From contig CP136490.1 of NCBI GenBank assembly GCA_032768795.1, positions 3,224,001 to 3,288,000 on the forward strand: a stretch of DNA of 64,000 nt. Direction: 5' to 3'. A model generated the notes under the pieces. It was not told where the DNA came from. It saw only the letters and a program-made list of their open reading frames with translations, and made no database searches. Below, in pieces: positions 1 to 13,192 of this stretch (its first letter is position 1; every line of letters starts with the position of its first letter). This DNA is from Tremella fuciformis. Lineage: Eukaryota; Basidiomycota; Tremellomycetes; Tremellales; Tremellaceae. The position numbers and the translations under genes were made by a program.

Positions 1-787
1 TACACTGGCAGCTAAGGTAGATGGGGAGTCCCACCTCTCCTACTGAGAGGCGGGTGGGAGGGGCGACCGTTTCGAATGGGCGATGTCCGCCTGTTCGCCT
101 AGCTTGTGTCGAGCACACACTTGTGCCCGACCGCCCGAGCAGGCTAGAGATGCTGTGACCGTTCAAAGAGCAGAGAGCCAAGCAGGTGAGCTTGAGGAGA
201 AGGCAGGTGGATTGGGAGGTATCAAAGGAATGTGGCGTGAGAGCTGTGCGACCGCTCTGCGTCGAGGTGAGCGAGGGAGGAGGGATGAAAAGAGGTGGGT
301 GTTGGGCGTTGCCTGGATCCGGTCCAGTGCGTCGTTATGAACGATTGTCGGTCGGCTGAAAGAGGTGTTTCAGAGCGTTGTTGGTGGGTGACGACACTTC
401 GCGTTCGGCAGGCTGAGAGAGTTGTGAGCTGCGAGTCGCAAGGATGGGTAAGGAGCGTCGGTGGGATAGAGAGCGTGAGATGCAGTACGAGTATGATATG
501 AAGGGGCCTTTGAAAAGGGGGTTGAACAGTGATCTGAGTGATTCTTTTGGTCCGAGCGTTTCAGGGAGAAAAAAGCAAGCGCGTCAGCAGTACTCGTAGA
601 GTCGCGCCCTATTTCTTTTTCTCTCATCGGTTGGAAACGATCGACGGCGCATGACAGAATGGCGTCTAGCGCAAGCCTCCTCGAGCCAAGAGGTGGTGGA
701 GCGAGGCTGGCCATTGGACAATGTACAACAATATGCATGGTGATGATGGCTATTATATGGTGCGATGCCAAAGGCGAGCGTAGCTTG
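1..787. other. Left-edge intergenic region downstream of RHO3
   Basis: No recognisable gene is seen here. The part next to RHO3 is probably its 3' untranslated region, because RHO3 ends at 788 on the minus strand. Open frames on both strands lack recognisable domains and have no supporting splice pattern. A neighbouring gene whose end lies outside the window cannot be excluded. Confidence 0.5.
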
Positions 788-1636
788 TCACAAGATGGTG
801 CACTTGTCTCGTAATGACTGCCGCCGTCCACCTGCTCCTGCTCCCGTGCCTTTTGCTCTCGACCCGATGGCCACGCGCGCAGCCTCGTAGACGGCCTCCT
901 GGACGCCTCTGTTATGCAACGCCGAGCATTCTCCTAGTCAGCAAGGGACAGAGCGAGCACGAGAATGTCGCCTCACCTAGATACCGGGTTGCTCTGATTG
1001 CTCGGGCAGTCGCCAGACCCTCCTCATACGATACGGGCTGCATATGCCGCCGTTGGAGCTTCTCTTTGACCGCAGGATCGTCCCGCAGATCGCATTTGAG
1101 AGCTGGGAGTCAGTTGGGCAGAGCACTGGACTTGAAGTGATACCCACCAACTAAGACGATCTTCACTCCGGGACAGAACTCGTTCACTTCAGCGATCCAC
1201 TGAATCATGAGCTTGTCATCCAAACACCGATCTTGAGCGCCGACACACCTTGTGCTCGACATTCTCTAGTGAAGTAGGCATATCGACAGAGAAGCAGATC
1301 ATGATGACGTGCGTATCTGCATACGATAACGACCGCAGGCGATCGAAATCTTCTTGCCCTGCCGGTCAGCCGCTAGTTTTTGGGCGCAGCAAGACACTCA
1401 CCCGCCGTATCCCATAAGCTGAACTCGACCATCTGGTCGTCCACCTGCATCAACTCGACCTGTGATCAGTGCTGATCCGTCCATTCCGCTCGCGCGGCAC
1501 CCACATAGTTCTCAAAGACTGTTGGCTCGTACGTCGTCGGAAAGTAGCCTTTCGTGAAGACCGTCAGGAGGGAGGTCTTCCCGCATGCGCCGTCCCCAAG
1601 GACGACGAGTTTGCGGGAGACAGGTTTGGGGGCCAT
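788..1636 (-). CDS. RHO3: Rho-family small GTPase, Rho3 type
   Basis: This encodes a roughly 205-residue Rho GTPase, a membrane-tethered switch that in fungi of this subfamily directs polarised exocytosis and actin organisation. The spliced protein shows the P-loop [11 protein letters not shown] near residue 14, the effector segment YEPTVFENY, the switch II motif [17 protein letters not shown], the TKxD-region variant ALKCDLRDD and the ECSAL G5 motif. It ends in the prenylation box CTIL, directly before the stop. The run [20 protein letters not shown] and the effector loop favour Rho3 over Rho1 or Cdc42; the subfamily call is by recall. Five introns of about 37-45 nt interrupt it, for example after ENY and inside WDTAG. 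The start is the ATG just before the P-loop. It is divergent from the SelK-like gene. Confidence 0.9.
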
Positions 1637-2079
1637 CCCCTGGCTATCCCCTGGATGTGCAGTGGCGAGGCTGACCGGTCGAGAAAATGCAGCGTTGGCG
1701 ATTCAGCTATCAAGTTACAGTGACTTGAGGGATCGGCGCTAAGCTCTGAGCTATCTGTGGGCCGCGTACAGCTAAGGAGGGGGGGAGGCGAAGGGTTGAT
1801 GAGCTCGTGCGGCGGTGCAATAGGTGGGATGGCTGTTGAGCTCGGCTGTAGGCTTCGGGCGCTTGCAGTTGCTCCTTGGTAGTGTCCAGTAGGGCTCGAG
1901 AGGCGCGGCGAAGGCAAGTATACGTGGAACAAGACGAAAAGCAAGAAATATACAGAGTGTTGATGCGCTCGTCCAGTTAAAGCTCGGCGGCGGACATCCC
2001 CGGCCGCTCGTCCGAGCCTCGCCACCGCTCCCTCGTCCGTCACTCTAGCTCTCTGCACTCTACAAGCGATACCGCCAAC
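1637..2079. promoter_or_regulatory. Shared divergent promoter region, RHO3 / SelK-like gene
   Basis: This 443-bp gap separates two divergent start codons, so it must hold both promoters. It is pyrimidine-rich just before the plus-strand ATG, as is common for transcription starts in this window. No specific operator was identified. Confidence 0.5.
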
Positions 2080-2579
2080 ATGTCGACCAAACCAACCTAC
2101 GTCTCTGCATCCGGCACGATCGGCGAGATACCCCTCACCGCGCGTGTCCAGCGATGGGCGTCAGACTACGTCACTATGGGCTACCTGTTCTTTGAGACGC
2201 TCTTCGCGGTGAGTATCCTTTCTCCACAAGTTCCATGAGCCTGCGACTGTCTGGGGGACGAATAGCTGATGTACAGCCTATGCTGGACCCATCTGCGTTT
2301 GCCGACCCGAGTCGATCATCCCTGACCAGGGGCAGTGGGGGTGCTGGTAGAAGCGGTGGCTCGGGGCCTAGTTCGGGAGGTGGTGGGGGATGGCCAAGAG
2401 GCGGCGGCGGCGGGGGCGGTGGTAGAAACGGGGGCGGCGGAAGGGGCGGCGGCGGCGGTGGTGGTGGTGGATTCATGTCCATGGGTGACTTGCAAGGGGG
2501 TGGCAGTGAGTCAGCTCGCTTTGAGGAAGGACCTAGCTGATCGTCAGCTGTCGATGGCTGCCGAGCCACCTGTGGATAA
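2080..2579 (+). CDS. Small membrane protein resembling selenoprotein K/SelG, cysteine form
   Basis: A short protein of about 128 residues built from three exons (introns about 2209-2276 and 2506-2547). It has a polar N-terminus, a short hydrophobic stretch (VTMGYLFFETLFAPML) that could be a single ER-membrane segment, then a long tract made almost only of glycine and arginine, and ends VDGCRATCG. This layout is that of the SelK/SelG family of ER membrane proteins, which take part in ER stress and ERAD in animals. Animal members carry selenocysteine near the C-terminus in GGUGR; here a TGC cysteine codon sits in GCR. The hydrophobic segment is shorter than usual and the family call rests on architecture rather than a diagnostic motif. 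It converges on SHE9. Confidence 0.6.
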
Positions 2580-2680
2580 TCAACTCTACAAGGTATCGTT
2601 TTCTAGGATCTTTGAAGCCCCTGTTCTCGCCATCTGTTGCTATACCATGCCATGCAATGTAGTGTAAAATACAATCGTGT

Positions 2681-4004
2681 CTACCGAAATGCCCATGATA
2701 TCATGGCCAGCAGGACCGCCCCTCCCGCTACACCCCCAATGCCAGCCACTATCACGTCTCGGTCGTGAGAGGGCGTAGCGAGGACGTCTAGCTGTGGTGG
2801 CAGCCATGGGACGACGGGTGTGATGTAATTCGGCTGCGACCCAGGGGGAGCTTCAGACTCCTGTCCGGTATCTTCACCACTGGCTGCCGAAGTCGGAGCT
2901 TGCTCGGCGGCGAGCGCAGGGTCGGAAGACATCTGCGCCGCTCCAACACCCGCAGCAATGCCAGCCGACGGGTGATGACCCGGAAGCAGACTCTCCAACT
3001 TGCCCTCCAGTCCCTTCAGACCATCCTCGACCTTCCGCATGACCCCCTCGCTGCGCTCTTCCAGCCGCTCGACCAATCTCCGTCGCTTCCACGGCTCGAC
3101 GATCGCGATCGCCCCGACAAAGACCACCAGATTTACCAGCAGTCCGGCGATATTCGCCCAGGTGCTCACGCCGCGAATCTTGTCGCTCCACATCTGCTCC
3201 TCGTGGTACCTGCCCAGGATGGCCTGCATGAGGTCGGTGAACGCCTTGTCGACCGCCATCTCGGCCTCTTTCAGTCTGGCGGATGCGCCAATGAGCGCCT
3301 GAGAGGACGAATGTTCGGCCCGTACGAGGGTTGTGAATTTGACTACATCCGATTCGGTCCATGTGTGCTTCCGCTCGAGCAGGGCGTTGACGTCCCGCTG
3401 GGTGGACGACTGGGATGCGACGGCGGCGTCGTAGGCTTCTTTCGCCTCGCGTGCCGCAGCGCGTAGCGACTCGAGGTGCTGCTCTGATAGTCAGAAGTGG
3501 TCTCGAATTGCACATGCGCAGCTTGCCTTTCTGAAAGACGGCCGTCTTGAGGCGCTCGACCTCGTCGTAGCCCGTGACCTCGTTGATGCGCATGCCAAGC
3601 TGCGCAAGCTGCTTCTCGGCATCGGCGCTGATGGTCGAACGCTTCGTGTTGAACAGTGACAGCAGCGAAGACCATTGTTGGCGGGCGACGGCCGTCAATT
3701 CCAGTAGCTGGGATTCGACAGTCTCCTTCGCCTTGCCCTTGCGGTCGTGGTCGGCATTCCTTGGCGGTGTTGGCGGATCGCTCTCATTGGGAGACGAAGT
3801 TTCAGACGTCCTCGTGGAAGAGTCCTGTACCTGGTCGGCACCCACTAGATTCGAGACCTGCGCTTGAGAAGTCGCCGCTCGGGCCGTCCATTGTGGAGGC
3901 GTGCTTCGAGGGGGTGATGGTCTACCGACAGGAACTGTCAGCGAGTATGTTCCATACAGACTCGCTCTTGAGCTCGACGCCCATGGCTGTCGCAGGCTCG
4001 CCAT
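2681..4004 (-). CDS. SHE9: Mitochondrial inner-membrane protein She9/Mdm33
   Basis: She9/Mdm33 family members sit in the mitochondrial inner membrane and affect inner-membrane fission and mitochondrial shape. The N-terminus is rich in Arg and Ser and poor in acidic residues, as expected of a matrix-targeting sequence. It is followed by a helical region with coiled-coil character (MRINEVTGYDEVERLK, then AAREAKEAYDAAV). The conserved core RYHEEQMWSDKIRGVSTW leads into a membrane segment (NIAGLLVNLVVFVGAIAIVEPW), and a second hydrophobic segment lies at the C-terminus. The two coding parts join correctly only through a GC-AG intron at 3484-3526 (donor gcaagc), giving QKGKEQHLESL. The start is the ATG that opens the presequence; an upstream overlapping frame to 4119 is less likely. 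Confidence 0.87.
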
Positions 4005-5460
4005 GAGGTTTGACCGGTGAGGAATGAGCCAAAGTCAGAAAGTTAGGTCGCATCAGAGTCGGCCGAGGAGGACCGTGAGCGTGATGATGGCCACGTGGCC
4101 GCCCGTTCGACAGATCCATGTTGGTCTCCTCTCGACATGACCATCCACTTCACATATCTCGCTGTCTTCGAGGGCCAACTCGTCAAGGAGTCGATACTTC
4201 AACTGCCGCCTCTCTCCCGACTTGGATCTCACTGCACTGAAGAAGCGTCACGCTTGGCCTGAAGTGGCCTGAGGTATGAAGAGAGTGACAAAGGGGTACA
4301 GGGCCAGGGGCAAGGACGGTCCATGTCATGTTTCATCTCGACACCCGCTGTCTGCTGCGCTTGCATGCCTGCATGCCTTTACTAACAATTGGCATTCTTG
4401 ACGACCCCTTGGGCCCTGTATCAAGTACCGCCCCCTTGCCCTTTGGTCCTCTCCTCCTCGCAGTCCAGCCTTTGATCAGCGTAGCTCTTACGGGGCGAAT
4501 TTCTGCGGGTGTCCCTGGAACGAAAACGGTAAATGGGGGAATTAAATAAGAAAATTCCGGCCATTCTGATTTCATCAGCACAATCCTAATATGCATTGTG
4601 TCCTTGCCAAATTGCCTTTCATCAGAGAATAAAGATCTATGCATGAGGCTGATGCATGGAATGATCTCTGTAGCAGAACCAATCGCCTACATAGCTACTG
4701 CCATACCCTGCCCTATCATTGCACCAAAATGGTTACAATAGCGCAAGTCTGACAAGACTGCAATAGGCTTGCCAGGTGGCAGCTGTGACATAGCCCCTGT
4801 GACCAGCTTGGCATGCCTATGATCATCTGATCAGCCTAGCATGCCCAACAAGCACTTGCGCATCTCTTGATGAAGTGCTTTAGCTTGCAACTAATCAATG
4901 TTCTACAGTACATCCGGCTTTGCCGGATGCTTGACCCGTAAGGGCTGCGATGGCTGCGCCGCTAGGCGCAAGGGGGGGTCTTGGGGGGGTGTCCCACCCC
5001 CCCATGTCTAACGGAACCAAAGAACAAGGAATTGCATTAGGTTTTCCAAATTGCCTGAGAACCAATAACTTGAATACCTGATTAGAAATTCAGAGCTAAA
5101 AAAGAATTGAAATAACGAGCTACGCCCTATCGCGCACTTTCCTGCACGATCTACCTAGTCTCACTCTTGACCCCTTCGACTCCGTCCCAATCCATCTCGC
5201 AACTTCTCTCCCTCTTTGTCCTTGTACAGCTGACCTCCTCCCCCCTCGACAGCGTAGAATCGCAACCTCATCCTCGCCTGGCTGACATAGCTGCTTGTCA
5301 GCTGTCTCTCGCTCGACGAGCCCACCAAACCAAGCCTAGATCGGCTTGTCCACTCATTCGCATAGACGCTCGTTCAACCTCTTCTCCCGCGCGCCTCCTC
5401 TCGCTCCTCGAGCACTCTACTTCTGCAAGAACCACCAGGAGCTATCTCAAGATCTCAGAA
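4005..5460. other. Gene-free island with unusual composition and hairpins
   Basis: About 1.45 kb without a supportable gene. From roughly 4340 to 5130 the sequence is visibly richer in A and T than its surroundings and contains an imperfect direct repeat (around 4592-4617 and 5033-5056, sharing CCAAATTGCCT). A cluster of three GC-rich perfect hairpins lies at 4911-5004. The last 300 bp (5150-5460) return to the pyrimidine-rich style seen before many starts here and likely form the promoter and 5' UTR of the next gene. The island could be a decayed mobile element or an organelle-derived insert; neither is proven. Confidence 0.55.
4911..5004. repeat. Cluster of three perfect hairpins
   Basis: Three inverted repeats follow each other within 94 bp. 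The first is CATCCGGC-TTT-GCCGGATG (about 4911-4929). The second is TGCGCC-GCTA-GGCGCA (about 4955-4970). The third is TGGGGGGGT-GTCCC-ACCCCCCCA (about 4982-5004). All arms are perfect, and all lie in the relatively AT-rich island. Such clustered GC hairpins resemble mobile GC clusters of fungal mitochondrial DNA or the ends of small nonautonomous elements. That comparison is inference. Confidence 0.75.
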
Positions 5461-7273
5461 TGAAGTTCCCTCTCGCACTCATCGCGCTCGTCGCGTCCCT
5501 GGGCATCGACGACGCCCTCGCACGGTCCTCTAACGGATTTTCGAGGCGATACTATCCCGCCTCTCATCGCGCCCTTCGACAAGGCGGTCCCATCATCCCC
5601 ACCAACGGCACCGCGCTGAATGCCACCTCTCTCGCTGCGCACAACGTGACGGGCGATGACGGCGACTGGGCACACAACGGCACCTCGTTAGCAGCGACCA
5701 ACGGCACTTCACTGGTTGGCCCGAACGGCACGACCCTCGTCTCGACTAACGGTACCTCGTTCGCCTCGAACAGTACAGAGTCGACCGGCCAAAGCGGAGA
5801 GGATGGCGAGGATGATGAGGAGTGTGACGATGATGATGGTTCCGATGACGGTTCGGACACTGGCTCGGACGATGGAGAAGACGACGAGGAGTGTGACGAT
5901 GATGACGATGACGGTGACACGACCTCCACGTCCAGCTCGGTGCCTGCTGTCACCTCAGCCATCACCACATCGACCGGCGGTGGCGACGAGTTCGTCGCGA
6001 CCTCCACAGCAGCAGCCGTGACAGTGTCTAGCTCCTCGCCGAGCTCCGCGGCTCCCACGACCTCTTCAGCCGTGGCGACCGGTTCTAGTGGGGACGGCGA
6101 GGCGTGCGGCCAGGTCAGCTACATGTCCTATTCGCACCAACAAGCTGATCTCCAGCCATCGACGGTTTACGTGACGGTCACGGTCACTCAAGGCTCGGGC
6201 GAATCGTCGACAGCCATCTCGAGCGCCGGGGCAGTCACGACTGATTCTTCCGAAATCACCACCGCAGCTGCTGTACAAGTCACGTCGGCTTCTCCCTCAG
6301 ACGACTCGAGCGCCGCCGCAATCACCTCGGCCGCAACTACCACTTCCACTGCTGCCGCTGTTCAGACCTCGTCCACCTCGACCTCTGGGGACGATGGATA
6401 CGATGATGAATACGTGAGCGCACGATCGTCCCTTGGCTAATTAGGCTGACGAACAAGGAGGACTGTGACGACGAAGATGACGATGGTGAGGATGACGACG
6501 AGGAGACAACTTCGACTTTGCCCTCGTCAGCCAGCGTCACCTACACTACTTCAGCCTCGTCAGCCACAGCCTCTGGTTCGCAGAGCCTCGTCACCTCACC
6601 CGACGGCGATGATGACGGCGAGGACGACGATGATTGCGATGATGGCGAGGACGATGACGACACCACCGGCCCAAGCAACTCGACGCTCGTGACTGTGGGC
6701 AAGGGCCACGGGCACGGCGGCAACTCTTCCTTCATCGGCGGCGGCGGGAACTCGACCTCTGTCTGGGGCAAACACAACGGCAACGGTAGCCTGCCTCTGA
6801 ACAGTACCGAGACCGCTTCGTTCACCTCTGCCTCCGAGACCGCATCTGCCGTCCCTACGTCCAGCTTCACCGACTCCTCGCCCGCTGTGACTGACGCCGC
6901 GTCAACTGGCTTCTTCTCCGAGTCGTCTAGCTTCTCGTCGGACCCAACGACCGACTCGTTCGCCTCGCAGACTGACTCGTTCTCCCCCACCGTGTCGCCG
7001 ACTGCTTCCGCCACGTCATCCGAGACTGGCTTCGAGACCGATTTCCAGTCAGCCACGAGCAGCGACTCGTCATCAGCTCAGGAGACCGAGTCGACGAGCT
7101 ACACTCAATTCAACGAGCCCACCTCGTCCGCCACATCCGACGACACGGCCACCTCCACGTCGTCCTCTGTCGGCGGACCGAACAGCGCAGTCACACTGAC
7201 TGCTGCCGATGCGGACGCCACGTCGGACGCCCCAACGCGCAAGCGCCGCTCTCGAGCCATGCGCTTCTTCTGA
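5461..7273 (+). CDS. Secreted or cell-wall acidic Ser/Thr-rich protein
   Basis: No known family is recognised. The start was placed at 5461 because it opens a clear signal peptide (MKFPLALIALVASLG...ALA); an in-frame ATG at 5346 would bury that signal. One intron lies at 6414-6457. The roughly 590-residue product has a first region with repeated NGT glycosylation sequons (at least eight N-x-S/T sites). Three or four blocks of Asp/Glu follow, each holding a single cysteine (pattern DDEECDDDD), separated by long Ser/Thr-rich linkers expected to be O-glycosylated. A His/Gly-rich stretch (GKGHGHGGN) follows. The protein ends with a basic tail RKRRSRAMRFF and has no GPI signal. The acidic and His-rich parts could bind metal ions, which is a guess. 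It is probably exported to the wall or medium. Confidence 0.78.
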
Positions 7274-7533
7274 TCTGGTCCTTGTGTGTTCTGTGATATC
7301 TACACATACCCCACATCCCTGTCTGTGTATACGATCTCGAAGGACTTTTGACGTGCCGCGCACCGAACAAGGTCAAGTAGGTTACCCAATTGGATTATAC
7401 CCATGTGATCTGGTCTCGACGACCGGCCTAGACAATACTGCTTGATGCAATCGTATCGTGAATCCTTTTGAGCATCTTGATATGTTCTCTGAGATCGACA
7501 CAATTGACACACGGTGCATAGCGTGGCGTCAGA

Positions 7534-8660
7534 TCACAGCGGCTGCCCACCCAATCTCTGTCCCCCGCCCCATCGATGCCGCACAGCCTCGACGGGATCC
7601 GGACGCGCCGGGCCCCGGGCCGTCCCGCTCCCCGTCGAGCCAAACGTCGGCCCGGCATTCTGCGCCCCCGTGCGCCACGCGCCCCCAGAGGTCCGGCTTG
7701 GCGGGCGGAAGAGCGCTCTGAATCGCACAGGCGCAGGGAGGGGGTTGGAGCGTTTTATCCGCGCGGGAGCATGGACGGGCAGGTAGGTCGAGAGGAACCA
7801 CCATAGGTGGCCGGCGAGGAGGCCCATGACGCCGCCGAGCGCTTTGCCCAGGCCGCCCGTGATGAGGTCGAGAAGGATCATGGCGGGCGGGTAGACTGGG
7901 CGTGAGCCATATCCCCTCCAGCCCGGAGACAGTCCGGAGCAGAGGAGAGGAGGACACACGGCTGGTGGGGATGGTGATGAGCCCAAAGATGGATACTTTC
8001 ATCGTTGGGTTCGCGCGGCACCACAGGTAGTTCTGCGCGTGGAGCAGGGGCCGGAAGAGGAACGGCATCCCCAGGAAGAGGTTGAATATCTGTGCGCGAT
8101 GGTCAGCGAAGCAGCGCGAGATGAAGGGGGACGGACGTGGATGAAGCACCCGAGCATGACGTGCGCCCAGGCGTACTCTGCGGTATTGCCAAAGCTGCCT
8201 TCAGCCACCCGGTACAATTCCCATCAACTCATGTAGACTCACTATGCGTTCGTCTCTAGCGCCGACGAGTTGCGGTATATGAGGAAAAAGTCGAAGAGCA
8301 GGGGAAAGCCGGACCCTGCCAGGGAGGTCAGTTGCGACGAACACATGATGACAGCTTAGACGCACCGCCGTAGAAGAAAGCAGTGAAAGGCCGCCATATC
8401 TACACTCAGCTCTCATCTCTGCGCTCACCCAACACCCAGACCCACCTCGTACCGCTTATAGACGTACGGCCAGAGGTAGGCCACCTGCCGCGCGGATATG
8501 ATGCCCAACAAGCAAGGTCTATCATCAGTCAAACCCCGCACCTCATCTCAAGTACGAGGAGGAGTGGCAAGAGGGCTCACCCCGTCACGACCGCCGTGGC
8601 GATCAGCATGAACCGCGTGACGGGCGGTATGGAATTGATCAGCGCGCCATAGTCGGCCAT
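7534..8660 (-). CDS. DFM1: Derlin (Der1/Dfm1-like) ERAD membrane protein
   Basis: Derlins are rhomboid pseudoproteases of the ER membrane that help pull misfolded proteins out for degradation. The spliced product, about 270 residues, begins MADYGALINSIPPVTRFML and continues with the typical order of membrane helices: SARQVAYLWPYVYKRYEVWRP, then FLIYRNSSALE, then AYAWAHVMLG-type and FLGMPFLFRPLL segments. The C-terminal cytosolic tail is Pro/Arg/Gly-rich and ends HRWGGGQRLGGQPL, which fits the SHP box (F/W-x-G-x-G-x-x-L-G) that binds Cdc48/p97. The SHP box favours Dfm1/Derlin-1 rather than yeast Der1. Several introns of 40-60 nt are seen, for instance one between ETNA and YFGNTAEYAW. CDC48 itself lies about 1.3 kb away. 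The symbol is by domain type, not proven orthology. Confidence 0.88.
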
Positions 8661-8869
8661 CGCTCTGCTCTCTGCGCGGTATGAGCCAATCCAGTGACCC
8701 AGACAAAGGTATATACGAAAGAAAGAGGAAAAGTGCCAGCAAGACAAGAAAGACGTCAGTGTTGAATCCGGGCCGTCAGCCAGCCGGAACATCCGGTCCA
8801 GCGCATGTCCGACGTGTCCACTGACCACTGGTCCGGGCGAGATTAGATTCTGTTTCTGTGAAAGGCGCG

Positions 8870-9855
8870 ATGGAGGAGCAAGGGCCACCTTGGCCTGCGG
8901 ATCTGAAAGATCGCTCGGGATCATGGACGACCATCGTCTCTGAGCCGCGTCAGAGCGGTTGGCGTGAAGTGCCAATCCCCTATCCTAGCAAGAGCCAGGC
9001 GCCCGTGCTCATCTGCTCTCTGATATTTGTGCTCGACAGGCCCAAGCAACGCGTAAGCACCACCGGCAGGAGCATATTCGCTTGACCATGCTGACCAGCA
9101 AGGTACTCCTCGGTCTGAAGAAGCGTGGTTTCGGATTCGGTCTGTACGCCGACCGCCACGTTCACTACCGACCAAGCACTGACAAGTACAGGTGGAACGG
9201 CTTCGGGGGCAAGCTCGACCCGCACGAGACTATCGACCAATGCGCAACCCGCGAGCTGCTTGTGAGTCTCGTCGCCCGCGGAGCTCATACAGAGGCCAGA
9301 TGCTGAGCAAGAGGAGGAATGCGGGTTGAAACCGACACCCCGGGGCATGCGCCATGCTGGCCGAATGATCATCCTCCGTCCGCCCCTACCGCCGTGCGGC
9401 CTGAAGAATGTAGGAGAAGTCATCGACGTCCACATCTACATATGCGACGCGTGGACGGGCACTATTACAGAGCAAGTCGTCAGCTGGGACCGAATGTGAC
9501 GGTGGTAGCTGACGAGCTGGAGCGACGAGATGTGTCCTGAGTGGTATGATTTCCACCGTGATACTCCCGATTGCGGACTCCCTCTAGACCAGATGGCCAG
9601 TTGGTCGACCTTCTCCGTAACGCTGCTCATTCCCAGTGGCCCGAAGCGAGTGTTTTCCTGCGGCCACTGCTGATCGCGGCATTTGACGATCCCTCTGCTC
9701 AACGACAGTTGGCCATCTGGGACGAGTACGACTGGTTGCCCACATCGTCAGACACGCTCAGCGACCCTCTCAAAAGAGCTCTTCGCACAGCCGAACGAGA
9801 CGGCCAAGCAGTCCAAGAACAACTCGCCGCTTATCACTTGGCATGGCATCAATAG
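8870..9855 (+). CDS. MTH1-type Nudix hydrolase (8-oxo-dGTPase-like)
   Basis: Nudix hydrolases of the MTH1/NUDT1 type cleave oxidised purine nucleoside triphosphates and so protect DNA from mutation. Exons join to give [28 protein letters not shown] and the complete Nudix box G-x5-E-x7-RELLEECGL (residues [12 protein letters not shown]...). [11 protein letters not shown] and [18 protein letters not shown] follow, matching MTH1 order SDEM...W...MWPDD.YWFPLLL. A 15-residue insertion sits between GFGFG and WNGFGGK. The first intron is a normal GT-AG (9053-9102). Two later introns appear to be GC-AG (9472-9516, donor gcaagt; 9596-9636, donor gccagt). The start ATG at 8870 follows an in-frame GTG. 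The last 60 residues do not resemble MTH1, so the 3' end is uncertain. Confidence 0.82.
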
Positions 9856-9961
9856 ACACGTAGATGACATAGACCAGCACGGACTGCATGATTGGACATG
9901 CTATGAATTCAATCTCTTTGATCATCTACAAGGTGTTTTCTCGAAACGTCGATGCTACTTA

Positions 9962-12862
<2,901 letters not shown>

Positions 12863-13192
12863 CTTGTCTCGGAGCTGCTGTGAGGTGGTAGCAGGAGAGG
12901 AACACAAGTAGGTGTAGGAATGCTCTGCGACCTGTGAGAGCAAGGGTTGTGTAGAAATAAGAGCAAGAGAGAGATCAAGGTTGGATCGAGACTGGGTGAC
13001 GAGACGCTTAGTAGCCGCGTCATCAGCGGACCCCTCAAAAAGGGGGAGGGTCATTTACACCCGTCATCGGTGGCGAAGAACCAGCTAGCGTCTTGTGTCT
13101 GGGATATACTCTAGGGGGAAGCTTCCAACCGGGCTCGTCGTACAGTGTGCATGGTTACAAGAATTAAGTGATATACAGATGAAAGATAGCTG
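12863..13192. other. CDC48 upstream / SRE1 downstream intergenic region
   Basis: A 330-bp gap holding the CDC48 promoter and 5' UTR (near 12863-13050) and the SRE1 3' end. No specific site was recognised. Confidence 0.5.

Noticed and set aside
2235..2667. Selenocysteine TGA readthrough in the SelK-like gene
   Set aside because: The relevant codon is TGC, and no in-frame TGA followed by a plausible SECIS was seen.
4333..4644. Minus-strand 103-codon frame in the island
   Set aside because: No recognisable domain and no splice support; treated as part of the non-coding island.
5346..5460. Upstream in-frame ATG for the secreted acidic protein
   Set aside because: It adds 38 residues before an excellent signal peptide, which would then be internal.
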